From contig NZ_BMDT01000008.1 in NCBI RefSeq assembly GCF_014635985.1, positions 62,001-126,000 on the forward strand: 64,000 bases of DNA, read 5' to 3'. This document shows, in pieces, positions 10,247 through 19,531 of the stretch (the stretch's first letter is position 1; each line of letters begins with the position of its first letter). Source of the stretch: Enterococcus alcedinis. GTDB lineage: Bacteria; Bacillota; Bacilli; Lactobacillales; Enterococcaceae. The position numbers were made by a program, and so were the translations under genes. Under the pieces are notes generated by a model. The model made no database searches. It had not been told where the DNA came from and saw only the letters and a list, made by a program, of their open reading frames with translations.

Positions 10247-12298
10247 TTATGGGTTATTTGATACGTTAAAATGCGCGACAAGTTTTTTCAAGCCATCAGC
10301 TAGTTCATGTAGTTCTCGTACATGACCCGTGAATTCTTCCATTGTTGCTAAGACTTCTTCTGAGTTGGCCGACACTTCTTGTGTTCCTGCAGCATTTTCT
10401 TCCGTTGAAGCGGAGATACTTTCGAGATTTTCACGAACGGTATCTTGAATCGTAACAATTTCTGTTGTTGCCGATTGAATGTCTTCAATGCTATTAATAA
10501 AGGTGGTGTTTCGTTGAAGGACATTATTTGACGCTGTAATCGCATCTTGAATCAATTCAGATTGTTTTTCTCCACCTTCAAGTGAGAGCGTAGTTTTAGC
10601 AACCATTTCTGTGGATTGATTTTGAATCATTGAAACAATGCTTTCGATTTCTAAAGTAGATTTCTTACTTTGTTCTGCCAATTGACGAATTTCTGTCGCA
10701 ACGACGGCGAAACCTTTACCGAATTCACCTGCACGTGCAGCCTCAATCGAAGCATTTAAAGCTAACAAGTTTGTTTGATAAGAAATATCATTGATGACTT
10801 GGATTATTTTACCAATATCTTGAATACTTGTATTCATTCCGTTCATATTGACCACTAAGCCATTCATTTGAGCCAATTCTTGTTGCCAGTTGTTATCAAC
10901 TTCTTCCATGAATTGCATACTTTCCTGGTTCATTTGTAGCGATTCTTGTGATTGACTATTCATAACGGAAACATTATTCATTAATTGATTAATAATCGTT
11001 GATAGTTGTTGAACTTGATAGACACTTGCTTCTGTTTCCTGCGCTTCAGCGCTCGTAACGTCAGCAATTCCAGTAATTGTTTCGGTAATTTCTTCTGTGG
11101 CAGATTTCGTTTGATCAGATAACTCAAGCAGGGAATCAGCCATCGTTGCTACGTGGACACTTTCTGTCATAACACGCGTGATGACAGAACCGATATCTGC
11201 AATCATCTGGTTATAAAGTGCAATCAGACGATGGATCTCATTCCCGTTTTCATCGGCATAAACGAAACGTTGTGCCCAAGAACGGACAGTGAAACGACCG
11301 GTATCTTCAGCTGTTAAACGTGAAATCATCCGCAAATTCCCGTGTCCGATGTCTTCCAAACGGCCACCTAATACTTGAAGGATTTGACGAACGAGAGCAA
11401 TGACGATGTAGTTAATCAAAACAATGAAAATTAAAATAATGACTAAAATCGCCAAAGCCGATAAGAACAGTGCGCGATTTTCTTGAGCAAACTCGCTTTC
11501 AGCCATACTAATCATGACGAAGGATTCGGTTGGTATTTCTCCTTTATCGAAAAATAAGTAAGCACCGTTCTGACTTTGATCAGAATATTCACCCATGCGT
11601 TCCTTGCTATTACTCATATCACTGAAATTTGGCAATTCCGCAAAGGATTCACCAATTAAGGATTCATCATTGGCACTAATGATAAGTCCTTCGTTTGAAA
11701 CGAGAAAAATTTGGCCTGTACGACCAACAGAGAGGTTTTGAACAACGTCGTCGACATTCTCATATGAAAGGTCGGCACTGATGACTCCCCACTCACCAGC
11801 AGCGTTTTGAAAAGCTTTTGCAATCGTTGTGACGTATTGGTTTGTGTTGATGTCTAAGTAAGGGGAGGTACGGATTAATGTCCCTTTACTCGCCATCGCT
11901 TCGGTATACCAAGGACGTGAGGTCGGATCAAAATCGACGGGTGCATCACCAACTGTTGCGAATGCGCCTTTATCTGTTGTAAAAATGATATCTGCAATCG
12001 ATGAATCCCCAGCAATTGCTAGAGCCATACTGTTTTCCATTTGATCTATCTGGAATTTTTCAGCAAACAGTGGTAAAGCTAGTAACTCATTTAATTTATT
12101 TTCAGCTGTCTCATAAACCGATTCTTTTACTTCAAGAATCGTTTGAGAAGCACTTTTTTGCGAAACTTTATTTCGCTCCACTAATAGATTGTTTGAAACT
12201 GTGAGTGAACTAATCACCATGGCCAATACAGGTAATAGAGCGACCATTGTTAGGAGCAACCCAAGATATATCGCGATACTTTTTTGTCTTTTTTTCAT
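10247..12298 (-). CDS. Methyl-accepting chemotaxis protein, dCache type (MCP4)
   Basis: This 683-aa chemoreceptor has a helix at about 10-33, an extracellular double Cache domain, a second helix (about 277-305), a HAMP-like linker and the signalling domain with [16 protein letters not shown]. The Cache domain has RPWYTEA and a downstream Asp (SADLSY), so of the four receptors it best fits an amino-acid-binding dCache domain. That is inference from the motif. A ribosome site GGAAGAGGA precedes the ATG. It is divergent from the flagellar operon, with a 722-bp control region between them. Confidence 0.93.
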   Translation of the reverse strand: MKKRQKSIAIYLGLLLTMVALLPVLAMVISSLTVSNNLLVERNKVSQKSASQTILEVKESVYETAENKLNELLALPLFAEKFQIDQMENSMALAIAGDSSIADIIFTTDKGAFATVGDAPVDFDPTSRPWYTEAMASKGTLIRTSPYLDINTNQYVTTIAKAFQNAAGEWGVISADLSYENVDDVVQNLSVGRTGQIFLVSNEGLIISANDESLIGESFAELPNFSDMSNSKERMGEYSDQSQNGAYLFFDKGEIPTESFVMISMAESEFAQENRALFLSALAILVIILIFIVLINYIVIALVRQILQVLGGRLEDIGHGNLRMISRLTAEDTGRFTVRSWAQRFVYADENGNEIHRLIALYNQMIADIGSVITRVMTESVHVATMADSLLELSDQTKSATEEITETITGIADVTSAEAQETEASVYQVQQLSTIINQLMNNVSVMNSQSQESLQMNQESMQFMEEVDNNWQQELAQMNGLVVNMNGMNTSIQDIGKIIQVINDISYQTNLLALNASIEAARAGEFGKGFAVVATEIRQLAEQSKKSTLEIESIVSMIQNQSTEMVAKTTLSLEGGEKQSELIQDAITASNNVLQRNTTFINSIEDIQSATTEIVTIQDTVRENLESISASTEENAAGTQEVSANSEEVLATMEEFTGHVRELHELADGLKKLVAHFNVSNNP

Positions 12299-12447
12299 TT
12301 GTCCTCTTCCTTATCATTTAGAATTAGTAACTGTTGGACAAGTTTCCTACTATAGAACTCTTCCTTCCCAAGGGAATAAGCTCTCCTTTCTTGTCCTTTT
12401 TCTGGAAATGTTAAAAAGATCCCCTACAAAAATACTTTCCGTGACTT

Positions 12448-12473
12448 TTATCGGATAAAAACAAACAAGTTTA
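12448..12473 (-). promoter_or_regulatory. Sigma-D-like promoter of MCP4
   Basis: On the minus strand it reads TAAA (12470-12473), 14 bp, TCCGATAA (12448-12455). Only the first -10 base differs from the consensus. It gives a leader of about 145 nt. Confidence 0.7.
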
Positions 12474-12883
12474 AATAGTAAGTTACTAAAAAGTTAAAAA
12501 TAAACATTCATTAGAACCTTTAGAATAAAAGAAGTAAAAATCAAGTGTCGATCAATATAGAAGTATGTGAAATATTTAATTATGATAAAAATCTTATAAT
12601 GAAGAAAAAAAAGAGGCGTAAAAAATGGAATGTTCGTCTTTATATGCTTTTTTTTAGTGAAAAATCATGAAAAGAATCATAAGATTTTCATGAGAGCTAT
12701 TAATTTTTTTGTATAAACAACGATGTTAATAAGGTGTGAGTAGAAAAAAAGAGAATAAAATGAAAAAACACAGAGAAAAAAGCGCTTATTTTCCAGTTTA
12801 TGAATTTAGGGTGAGAGTTGATTAGAAACTTCAAATAAACATGCGATGCGATAGAGAAAATGAGTTTTTTTATATTTTTAGAG

Positions 12884-12912
12884 TTGTATATTAATTAAAA
12901 GTTTATTATACT
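12884..12912 (+). promoter_or_regulatory. Sigma-A-like promoter of the flagellar/chemotaxis operon
   Basis: TTGTAT (12884-12889), exactly 17 bp, then TATACT (12907-12912). It lies about 110 bp before flgB and is the best vegetative promoter for the early flagellar operon. No sigma-D-like box with TAAA was found here, which fits an operon that encodes sigD itself. Confidence 0.55.
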
Positions 12913-13008
12913 GGGTCAGTATTTGTAAAAGGCGAACTTTTTATAATAGTTCTAAACAAGGAGCAATTTGTAATAATAAAAAAACTATTAATAAGAGAAG
13001 AGAGTATA

Positions 13009-13023
13009 GGAGGGAATAGCATC
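13009..13023 (+). promoter_or_regulatory. Ribosome site deciding an ATC start for flgB
   Basis: A strong site (AGGAGGG; core GGAGG at 13009-13013) is followed by 7 bases and then ATC. No ATG, GTG or TTG lies in this frame between the preceding region and the conserved FlgB N-terminus. Confidence 0.75.
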
Positions 13024-13398
13024 AAAACTTACGACTTATTAAAAACAGCACTGAACGTTTCTTCAACGAGAGCGAATTTAATTTCGACGAACATTGCGAA
13101 TGTCAATACCGATAATTATAAAGGTAAACGCATTGAATTCGAAACCAACTTAAAGGAAGCAATGGATAAAAAACAATTTAAACTAATAACTACTCATCCC
13201 AAACACCTAGGAAGGCCTGACCAAAACTTAGAACCCCGTATTACATCGAATAACCAGACAAGTCTTAAAGAAAATGGTAACAATGTGGATTTAGACATCG
13301 AGATGGTCGATCAAGCAACAAACGGCCTCTACTACCAAGCGTTAACGGCTCAAATGAATGGACGTTTGAAAATGTTAAATTACGTAACAACCCATTAG
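13021..13398 (+). CDS. flgB: Flagellar basal-body rod protein FlgB, ATC start
   Basis: FlgB is a proximal rod subunit that crosses the cell wall. The 125-aa frame reads from ATC at 13021 and carries the rod signature STNIANVNTDNYK, which begins near residue 23. The next ATG in frame (13162) would remove this whole conserved N-terminus. The GGAGG ribosome site 7 bases before the ATC decides the start. B. subtilis FlgB has a similar length. It opens the operon and lies 33 bp before flgC. The use of AUC is unusual; another reading is a single-base error, but cheB shows the same arrangement. Confidence 0.85.
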   Translation: MKTYDLLKTALNVSSTRANLISTNIANVNTDNYKGKRIEFETNLKEAMDKKQFKLITTHPKHLGRPDQNLEPRITSNNQTSLKENGNNVDLDIEMVDQATNGLYYQALTAQMNGRLKMLNYVTTH

Positions 13399-13431
13399 AA
13401 CAGAGCAGACTTGTGAAGGAGAGAACAATAA

Positions 13432-13866
13432 ATGAGTATTTTTACTGGATTGAATATTAATGCAAGTGGTTTAGCACTAGAAAGATTAAAGTTAGATACA
13501 ATTTCTACCAATATTGCGAATGTTAATACACATCAGACAGAAAACGGCGAAGCTTATCGTCGCAAAACAATTGATTTTTCTGAAAGTTTGAAAAATGTTC
13601 AAGCAACACAACAAGGTCTTAAAACAGAAAAAATGAGTTTTGGTGTTAAGGTAAATCAGATCCGTGAAGATCAGACCGAAAATTTAAGTTACGATCCAAC
13701 GAATCCAAATGCGGATGAAGATGGCTATATCGCACTATCGAATGTCAATACAGCCGATGAAATGGTAGCGATGATAGAGGCGTTACGTACATATGAAGCG
13801 AATGCATCATCGTTAGAAGCAAACAAATTAATTTTGCGTAAGGCATTAGAAATTTCCAAAGACTAA
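13432..13866 (+). CDS. flgC: Flagellar basal-body rod protein FlgC
   Basis: FlgC is a rod subunit joining FlgB to the distal rod. The 144-aa product has the N-terminal rod motif LDTISTNIANVNT (about residues 22-34) and the C-terminal ANVNTADEMVAMIEALRTYEAN segment, cut here to its core, which forms the coiled-coil pair typical of axial proteins. A ribosome site (GAAGGAGAG) precedes the ATG. It is the second gene of the operon, followed by fliE after 22 bp. Confidence 0.95.
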   Translation: MSIFTGLNINASGLALERLKLDTISTNIANVNTHQTENGEAYRRKTIDFSESLKNVQATQQGLKTEKMSFGVKVNQIREDQTENLSYDPTNPNADEDGYIALSNVNTADEMVAMIEALRTYEANASSLEANKLILRKALEISKD

Positions 13867-13888
13867 TCAATAATGGAGGAACGACGGC

Positions 13889-14212
13889 ATGAACGGGATA
13901 AATTACACGAATCAACTATTAGATTATCGCAATAATTTACAAGAAACAGGAATGAGTCCAGTCGCTACACCGGTACAGACCGATGAGCGAGGTTTAACAT
14001 TCAGTGATTATATGGGAGATGCGTTTTCGAAATTAGAAGACAAAGTAACGGTGATGGATCAAGATACGAAAAATGTCATCACTGGTGGAGAAACTGACTT
14101 AGCTCAAGTAATGATTCATATGACTGAAGCACAATTGATGCTTCAAACCGCAACACAAATTCGTAACAAATGTTTAGAAGCTTATAACGATGTAAAGAAT
14201 ATGCAATTTTAA
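13889..14212 (+). CDS. fliE: Flagellar hook-basal body complex protein FliE
   Basis: FliE (107 aa) links the MS ring to the proximal rod and is needed for export of the rod proteins. The family's C-terminal segment (DLAQVMIHMTEAQLMLQTATQIRNK, here about residues 70-95) is intact. A good ribosome site (GGAGGAACG) precedes the start. Its place between flgC and fliF is the standard order. Confidence 0.95.
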   Translation: MNGINYTNQLLDYRNNLQETGMSPVATPVQTDERGLTFSDYMGDAFSKLEDKVTVMDQDTKNVITGGETDLAQVMIHMTEAQLMLQTATQIRNKCLEAYNDVKNMQF

Positions 14213-14230
14213 AGATGAGGGGAATTAAAA

Positions 14231-15853
14231 GTGATGGTTGCCAAGCTAAAAGATGGAATAGAACAACTGAAATATAAATGGCAAGAACTGAGCTCACTCG
14301 TAAAAAAGTCGATTATTTTATTTGCAATAAGTGCCGTTTTTATAGGTGGATTTCTCTTTTACCTTGCAACTAAAGTCGAGTATGGTGTCCTATTTACTGA
14401 TTTAAATTCAGTCGATGCAGGAGTGATTACGCAGGACTTAAAAGAAAAGAAAATACCATACCAATTAACAGACAATGGAACGACTGTGTTAATTGCGAAA
14501 GATTCAATTGATGAATACCGTATAGAATTAGCGGTTGATGATAAGTTACCGGATAGTTCAAGTGGTTTTGAATTATTTGACGGTGCAAGCATCATGACTA
14601 CTGATGAAGACCGTAAAATTATGTATCAACGAGCATTAACAGGTGAACTGCAACGAGCAATTAGCTCTTTGGAAGGGGTTCAAAAAGCCCAAGTCATCTT
14701 ATCGACACCTGATGACGATTTGTTTTCAGAGAATCAAAAAGAAGCAACAGCGTCGATTGCTTTGACGGTCAAAACAAACTTAGATGAAGCATCGGTTCGG
14801 GGAATTGTTGCTTTAACCGTTGGTGCCGTTGAAAATTTGAAAGCTGAAAATGTTCAAATCGTTGACCAAAATGGTCGGATTTTAGTTCAAGCTGAAGACG
14901 AAAATGATTTAATTGGTAATGTAAATGATAAATTCATGTTGTTAAAACGTAACTACGAAGAAACATTAGAAAAGAAAGTAGCGAATTTATTAGAACCAAT
15001 TTATGGTGTTGGGAAGGCGAAGGTTTCAATTAACGTGGACCTCGATTTTGACTCCAAAGAAAGCACAACTACAAAGTATGCCAATCCTGAAGTTCGCAGT
15101 GAAAATATTGAGGCGACAGGTAGTGGCGATGATATCGAACGTGCGCAAACGGGACAAGTTAATGATAACGTTTCAAATGTCACAGGTGGCGAAGAAGAGC
15201 GTTCAAGCAGCTACAGTCGTAGTATTAATAATGAACTAGACACTGAAACAACGACGGTTATTAGTGCACCAGGAACGATTCGTCGCATGACTAGCTCAGT
15301 TGTTGTCAGTGCCGATATTCCAGAAAATATCCGAAGAGAGCTAGAAGCATTGATTGCTTCTGCTGTAGGATTTGACGAAGCGCGTGGCGATCAAATTGCC
15401 GTTCAAGGCATGGACTTCTGGCAAGACAATGCCGTTGGCGAAGAGCCGAAGAAAGGAAACACGCCAATGACTATTACTTTAGATAAATTACTCATGTATT
15501 TCGTCGTAGGATTAGCCGTTACTTCACTTATATTAATTAGTGCCCTTGTTTACGTACTATTAAAACGTAGAAATGAAGCACAAGAAAGTTTCATTGTTGA
15601 AGACGAAACAGACGTTGATAGTGATACGTTGCAAGATGAATTCGAAGAAACAGTTCCAGTTGTGGCTGACTTCTACGGTGATGACGAAACGCTTGAAACA
15701 GAAGAAGAATTCAAGCAAGCTCTGGAAGAAGCAGCGCAAGAAGAAAAAATTAAAGTACAAGATCAAAAAGATCGACAAGCAAAACAATACGCTGGTGATA
15801 ACCCAGAAGTTGCAGCAGAACTTATCAAGTCATGGTTAAAAGACATTAAATAA
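14231..15853 (+). CDS. fliF: Flagellar MS-ring protein FliF
   Basis: FliF forms the membrane and supramembrane ring that houses the export gate and carries the switch. The product is 540 aa, with a first membrane helix at about 26-46, ring-building domains with the YscJ-type fold, a second helix at about 420-445, and an acidic C-terminal tail that binds FliG. I chose the GTG at 14231 because GAGGGG lies 8 bases upstream; the ATG at 14234 is the alternative. fliG follows after 18 bp. Confidence 0.95.
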   Translation: MMVAKLKDGIEQLKYKWQELSSLVKKSIILFAISAVFIGGFLFYLATKVEYGVLFTDLNSVDAGVITQDLKEKKIPYQLTDNGTTVLIAKDSIDEYRIELAVDDKLPDSSSGFELFDGASIMTTDEDRKIMYQRALTGELQRAISSLEGVQKAQVILSTPDDDLFSENQKEATASIALTVKTNLDEASVRGIVALTVGAVENLKAENVQIVDQNGRILVQAEDENDLIGNVNDKFMLLKRNYEETLEKKVANLLEPIYGVGKAKVSINVDLDFDSKESTTTKYANPEVRSENIEATGSGDDIERAQTGQVNDNVSNVTGGEEERSSSYSRSINNELDTETTTVISAPGTIRRMTSSVVVSADIPENIRRELEALIASAVGFDEARGDQIAVQGMDFWQDNAVGEEPKKGNTPMTITLDKLLMYFVVGLAVTSLILISALVYVLLKRRNEAQESFIVEDETDVDSDTLQDEFEETVPVVADFYGDDETLETEEEFKQALEEAAQEEKIKVQDQKDRQAKQYAGDNPEVAAELIKSWLKDIK

Positions 15854-15871
15854 ACGGGGAGTGAAAAAAAT

Positions 15872-16888
15872 TTGGATACATTGGATACATCAATTGAAGG
15901 AATAAAAAAAGCCGCCATTTTATTAATTTCCTTAGGTTCAGAAACATCTTCAAAAATTATGAAGTTACTCCCTGAAAGTGTGATCAAACAAGTTAGTTAT
16001 GAAATTGCTAACATTGATTTCGTTAGTCCAGAACAACGCGATCAAGTGTTAGAAGAATTTGTTGCAACATCGACAGCACGTCGTTACGTTTTAGACGGTG
16101 GGATTGATTATGCTAAAGATCTATTGCATCAAGCATTAGGACCACAACGAGCAAAGGAAGTCCTTGATGTCTTAACTCAGATTCAACTAAGAGAGCGTCC
16201 ATTTAATGTTGCTAGAAAAGCAGACACACAACAATTGACCAACGTGTTATTAAATGAGCATCCACAAATTGTGGCTTTAATTTTATGTTATATGCAACCA
16301 GAAAAAGCTGCCAATATTTTGGCGCAGTTTCCTGGTAACTTACAAGTTGAGATTGCTGAAAGGATTGGTACGATTTCAAGTACCTCTCCAGCTGTGATCG
16401 CTAAAATCGAAACAGTTATCGAAAATCGCTTCTCGAATTCAGTTGAAAGTGATACGGAAAATGTGGGTGGTGTGAATACACTTGTTGATATCCTGAACTC
16501 GGTTGGACGCAGTACAGAGAAGAACATCTTAACTGACTTAGAAAGTCGTCAACCAGAATTATCTAATGAAATTAAAGCAAGTCTCTTCACCTTTGAAGAT
16601 ATTATCGGCCTCGACCGTTTGGATGTTCAAAAAGTCTTGCGCGATGTGGAAAACAGCATGTTAGTGCTTGCACTTAAGGGTACAACGGAAGATATTCGTC
16701 AGTTTATCTTTGGGAATTTATCAAGTCGTGCAGTTGAAAATATTAAAGAAGAAATTCAATTTATGGGACCAACACGCTTGTCTGCGATTGAGGAAGCACA
16801 GCAACACGTGGTATCTGTCATCCGTCGTTTAGATGAAACGGGCGAGATTTATATTGGAAGAGGGGAACAGGATGCAGTGGTTAAGTAA
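15872..16888 (+). CDS. fliG: Flagellar motor switch protein FliG
   Basis: FliG (338 aa) is the rotor protein on which MotA acts. It has the N-terminal FliF-binding domain, the middle domain (EHPQIVALILCYMQPEKAA near residues 128-146) and the C-terminal torque domain with charged residues. The start is TTG at 15872, with GGGGAGTG 8 bases upstream. The stop codon overlaps the beginning of fliH by 17 bases. Confidence 0.96.
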   Translation: MDTLDTSIEGIKKAAILLISLGSETSSKIMKLLPESVIKQVSYEIANIDFVSPEQRDQVLEEFVATSTARRYVLDGGIDYAKDLLHQALGPQRAKEVLDVLTQIQLRERPFNVARKADTQQLTNVLLNEHPQIVALILCYMQPEKAANILAQFPGNLQVEIAERIGTISSTSPAVIAKIETVIENRFSNSVESDTENVGGVNTLVDILNSVGRSTEKNILTDLESRQPELSNEIKASLFTFEDIIGLDRLDVQKVLRDVENSMLVLALKGTTEDIRQFIFGNLSSRAVENIKEEIQFMGPTRLSAIEEAQQHVVSVIRRLDETGEIYIGRGEQDAVVK

Positions 16889-17729
16889 GAGTGTCATTAA
16901 AGATATTCAAGTAGATGGCGCACAAAATGCGACATCGATTATCACTGAGGTGCCAGTCATACCTGTAACCCCAAAAACAGTTGGTGAAATGCCCGACTTT
17001 GAGAGTCTTGAGAAGAAACGGCAATTTCTACAAGAAAAAGAAGCAAAAGAGCGTTTAAAACAAGAGCAAAAAGAACGTGAAGCACGCATGCAAGCTGAAA
17101 TGGAACAACTCGCACAGTTAAAAGAACAAATGTTAAGTGAAGCACATGCACAAGTCGCACAAATGCAAGAAGAAGCGCAACGCGAAAGTGAAAAATTAAA
17201 AGAAACCGCTTATAAAGAAGCTTATGCCAAAGGTGAAAAAGAAGGTTATGCGACCGGATTTAATGAAGGCATGGAGCAAGCTAAGCAAGAAGGGCAGTCA
17301 ATCGTTGCAATTGCACGATCGAATGTTGAAAACTTGTTAGAAGAAAGCCAACAGTACGTCCTTGATAAAAAGAATGAGTGGACGCAAACAAGTGTAGAGA
17401 TGGCACAGATGTTGATTCAAAAACAATTTGAGCTGGATGAAACGACGATTCTATCTGTACTGGAACCGATGTGGTTAGCGATTGAAGAACCAGATCAATT
17501 ATTAATTATTCGAACCCATCCTGAACATTTCACTGTTATAAATGAAGAGATGATCAGACGAAAAGCCGAGATTCCGAATTTCCGTTATGCCATCTTGAAG
17601 GAACAAAATTATACGCCTTATCAAGTCGAAGTTGAATCGGATGAAATGTTACTAACATTTAATTTAGAAGAAGAGCTGCAACAATTTTTAGAACAACTAA
17701 AAAAGGATGAGGCAAATCATGAACTTTGA
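16872..17729 (+). CDS. fliH: Flagellar export ATPase regulator FliH
   Basis: FliH binds and regulates the ATPase FliI and brings it to the export gate. The 285-aa product has a long charged helix (about 35-115, Lys/Glu/Gln-rich), the GxxxG-like stretch AKGEKEGYATGFNEGMEQ (about 116-133) usual for the family, and a globular C-terminus. The ATG at 16872 is preferred over the one at 16833 because GAGGGG lies just before it. It overlaps the fliG end and the fliI start, which suggests coupled translation. Confidence 0.9.
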   Translation: MQWLSKSVIKDIQVDGAQNATSIITEVPVIPVTPKTVGEMPDFESLEKKRQFLQEKEAKERLKQEQKEREARMQAEMEQLAQLKEQMLSEAHAQVAQMQEEAQRESEKLKETAYKEAYAKGEKEGYATGFNEGMEQAKQEGQSIVAIARSNVENLLEESQQYVLDKKNEWTQTSVEMAQMLIQKQFELDETTILSVLEPMWLAIEEPDQLLIIRTHPEHFTVINEEMIRRKAEIPNFRYAILKEQNYTPYQVEVESDEMLLTFNLEEELQQFLEQLKKDEANHEL

Positions 17730-19053
17730 GTTACCGCTAACCAATTTTATTAAAGTTGCACAACAGCAACGTTTTTATTCACTTTATGGAAAAGTCAGTG
17801 AAGTTGTAGGCTTAATTGTAAAAGTTGAAGGTCTAGATTTATTCGTAGGTGAAATCTGTGAAATCTCCATTCAAAATAGTGAGAAAAAGACATTAGCAGA
17901 GGTCGTTGGATTCGTCAAAAAAACAGTATTATTAATGCCTTTGGATGAATTAGAAGGGATTGGTCCTGGCTGTTTAGTTAAAGGGACAGGCAAAACCTTA
18001 ACGATTCGAGTCGATGATCAAATGTTAGGGCATACCTTTGATGGCCTTGGTCGTCCGATGGGACACAATTTAGATATGAGTGATTTTGAAGAATACCCAG
18101 TCATGCAAGATTCTCCCGATCCTTTTGAAAGAGAAAATATTTCAACGGTCCTACCAACAGGGGTTCGAGCCATTGATGGCTTACTAACTGTTGGTGAAGG
18201 ACAACGGTTAGGAATTTTTGCTGGAAGTGGCGTGGGTAAATCGACCTTGCTAGGGATGATTGCAAAGTATTCACAGGCGGAAGTCATTGTGATTGGTTTA
18301 ATTGGTGAACGTGGACGAGAAGTTAAAGAATTTATTGAAAATGAATTAGGTGAAGAAGGCTATCGTCGTTCGATTGTTGTTTGTGCGACATCCGATGCGC
18401 CACCACTTGTTCGTTTAAAAGGAGCCTATGTGGCGACGGCTATTGCTGAGTATTATCGTGACAAAGGGAAAAAAGTGGTCTTAATGATGGATTCCGTGAC
18501 GCGCTTTGCCATGGCTCAGCGTGAAATTGGTTTGTCAATTGGAGAACCACCGACAACCAAAGGCTACACGCCCTCTGTTTTTACAACACTGCCGAAGTTA
18601 CTAGAGCGCAGTGGGATGTCAAATAAAGGTTCAATTACCGCTTTTTATACGGTTTTAGTTGAAGGCGATGATATGAATGAACCAATTGCGGATGCGGTGC
18701 GTGGAATCTTAGATGGTCATATTATCCTTTCTCGTAAAATTGCCGCTCAAAATCATTATCCTGCGATTGATATTCAAAACAGTCTTAGTCGTTTGATGAA
18801 GGCGATTGTTAGTCCAGAACAACATAAGTATGCTGGCGAGTTAAAAGAGAATTTAGCTATTTATCAAGAATCAAAAGATTTAATTGATATAGGTGCGTAT
18901 AAGTCTGGTAGTAACGCTGTGATTGATTATGCGATTTCACTGCATCATCCGATTAATTACTTCTTACGTCAAAACGTGGATGAGTTTTCAACATTTGATG
19001 TGACAACAATGGCATTGAATCAATTATTTTCAGACACAGCAACGAATCGCTGA
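17719..19053 (+). CDS. fliI: Flagellum-specific ATPase FliI
   Basis: FliI is the F1-like ATPase of the flagellar type III export apparatus. The 444-aa product has the Walker A loop AGSGVGKST (about residue 170), the Walker B region VVLMMDSVTRFA and the conserved GEPPTTKGYTPSVF segment. The ATG at 17719 follows GGATGAGG by 6 bases and is a better start than the ATG at 17707. It overlaps fliH by 11 bases. Confidence 0.96.
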   Translation: MNFELPLTNFIKVAQQQRFYSLYGKVSEVVGLIVKVEGLDLFVGEICEISIQNSEKKTLAEVVGFVKKTVLLMPLDELEGIGPGCLVKGTGKTLTIRVDDQMLGHTFDGLGRPMGHNLDMSDFEEYPVMQDSPDPFERENISTVLPTGVRAIDGLLTVGEGQRLGIFAGSGVGKSTLLGMIAKYSQAEVIVIGLIGERGREVKEFIENELGEEGYRRSIVVCATSDAPPLVRLKGAYVATAIAEYYRDKGKKVVLMMDSVTRFAMAQREIGLSIGEPPTTKGYTPSVFTTLPKLLERSGMSNKGSITAFYTVLVEGDDMNEPIADAVRGILDGHIILSRKIAAQNHYPAIDIQNSLSRLMKAIVSPEQHKYAGELKENLAIYQESKDLIDIGAYKSGSNAVIDYAISLHHPINYFLRQNVDEFSTFDVTTMALNQLFSDTATNR

Positions 19054-19074
19054 GTAAAAGAAGGAGAAGAGTAG

Positions 19075-19497
19075 ATGAATCCCTTTCGTTTTAGTTTAGA
19101 AAAAGTATTAGATGTACGTTGGACAGTAGAAGATGAAGCCAAGAACAACTATGGACAAGCCCAACAAGCTTTGTTTGAAGCAGAAGAAAATCTTGAACTT
19201 TTGAAGCAAGAAAAAGAAATGTTAATGGAGGTACCTGCTCAAGGTGTGAGTCGGATGCAAGTTCGTTATTGGTATTTAATTGAACTTGATCGCCAAACAC
19301 TCCAAGCGCAAAACCAAGTTTGGAATTTAAAAGAGCAAGTCAAAGTGATGCTAAATCAATACATTAACGCTCAAAAAGATCGGAAAATTTTAGAAAAACT
19401 AGAGGAAAAACAAAAAGAAGCTTATGAATTAGAGCTCAAGCTATATGAACAAAAACAACTCGATGAAATGAGCAATCGTAGTTTGATGATGGGTTAA
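19075..19497 (+). CDS. fliJ: Flagellar export protein FliJ
   Basis: FliJ (140 aa) is the central stalk-like coiled coil of the FliI ATPase and recycles export chaperones. The N-terminal FRFSLEKVLDVR is the family signature; the rest is a long helical hairpin rich in Glu, Gln and Leu. It has its own ribosome site (AAGGAGAAG) and sits between fliI and fliK as in Bacillus. Confidence 0.9.
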   Translation: MNPFRFSLEKVLDVRWTVEDEAKNNYGQAQQALFEAEENLELLKQEKEMLMEVPAQGVSRMQVRYWYLIELDRQTLQAQNQVWNLKEQVKVMLNQYINAQKDRKILEKLEEKQKEAYELELKLYEQKQLDEMSNRSLMMG

Positions 19498-19531
19498 ACA
19501 AATCCTAATCAGGTTTAAGGAGGTGAAGAAA

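Larger units (their letters stand above)
12299..13020. other. Divergent control region between MCP4 and flagellar operon
   Basis: This 722-base, very AT-rich stretch holds no gene I can support. It contains the leftward sigma-D-like promoter of MCP4 (12448-12473), a 9-bp inverted repeat (TCATGAAAA at 12665-12673 with TTTTCATGA at 12685-12693), a rightward sigma-A-like promoter (12884-12912) and a second TATAAT (12942-12947) without a clear -35. The remainder could hold binding sites for a flagellar master regulator, but no family motif is recognisable. Confidence 0.7.

Noticed and set aside
12625..12658. Ten-codon ORF in the flagellar control region
   Set aside because: It is a short chance frame ending in a T run; no sign of an attenuator function.
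12942..12947. TATAAT as flagellar operon -10
   Set aside because: No acceptable -35 at 16-18 bp; the 12884-12912 pair is better, although this could be a second start.
13110..13120. ACCGATAA-like box within flgB
   Set aside because: No TAAA-like -35 at 14-15 bp, and it lies in conserved coding sequence.
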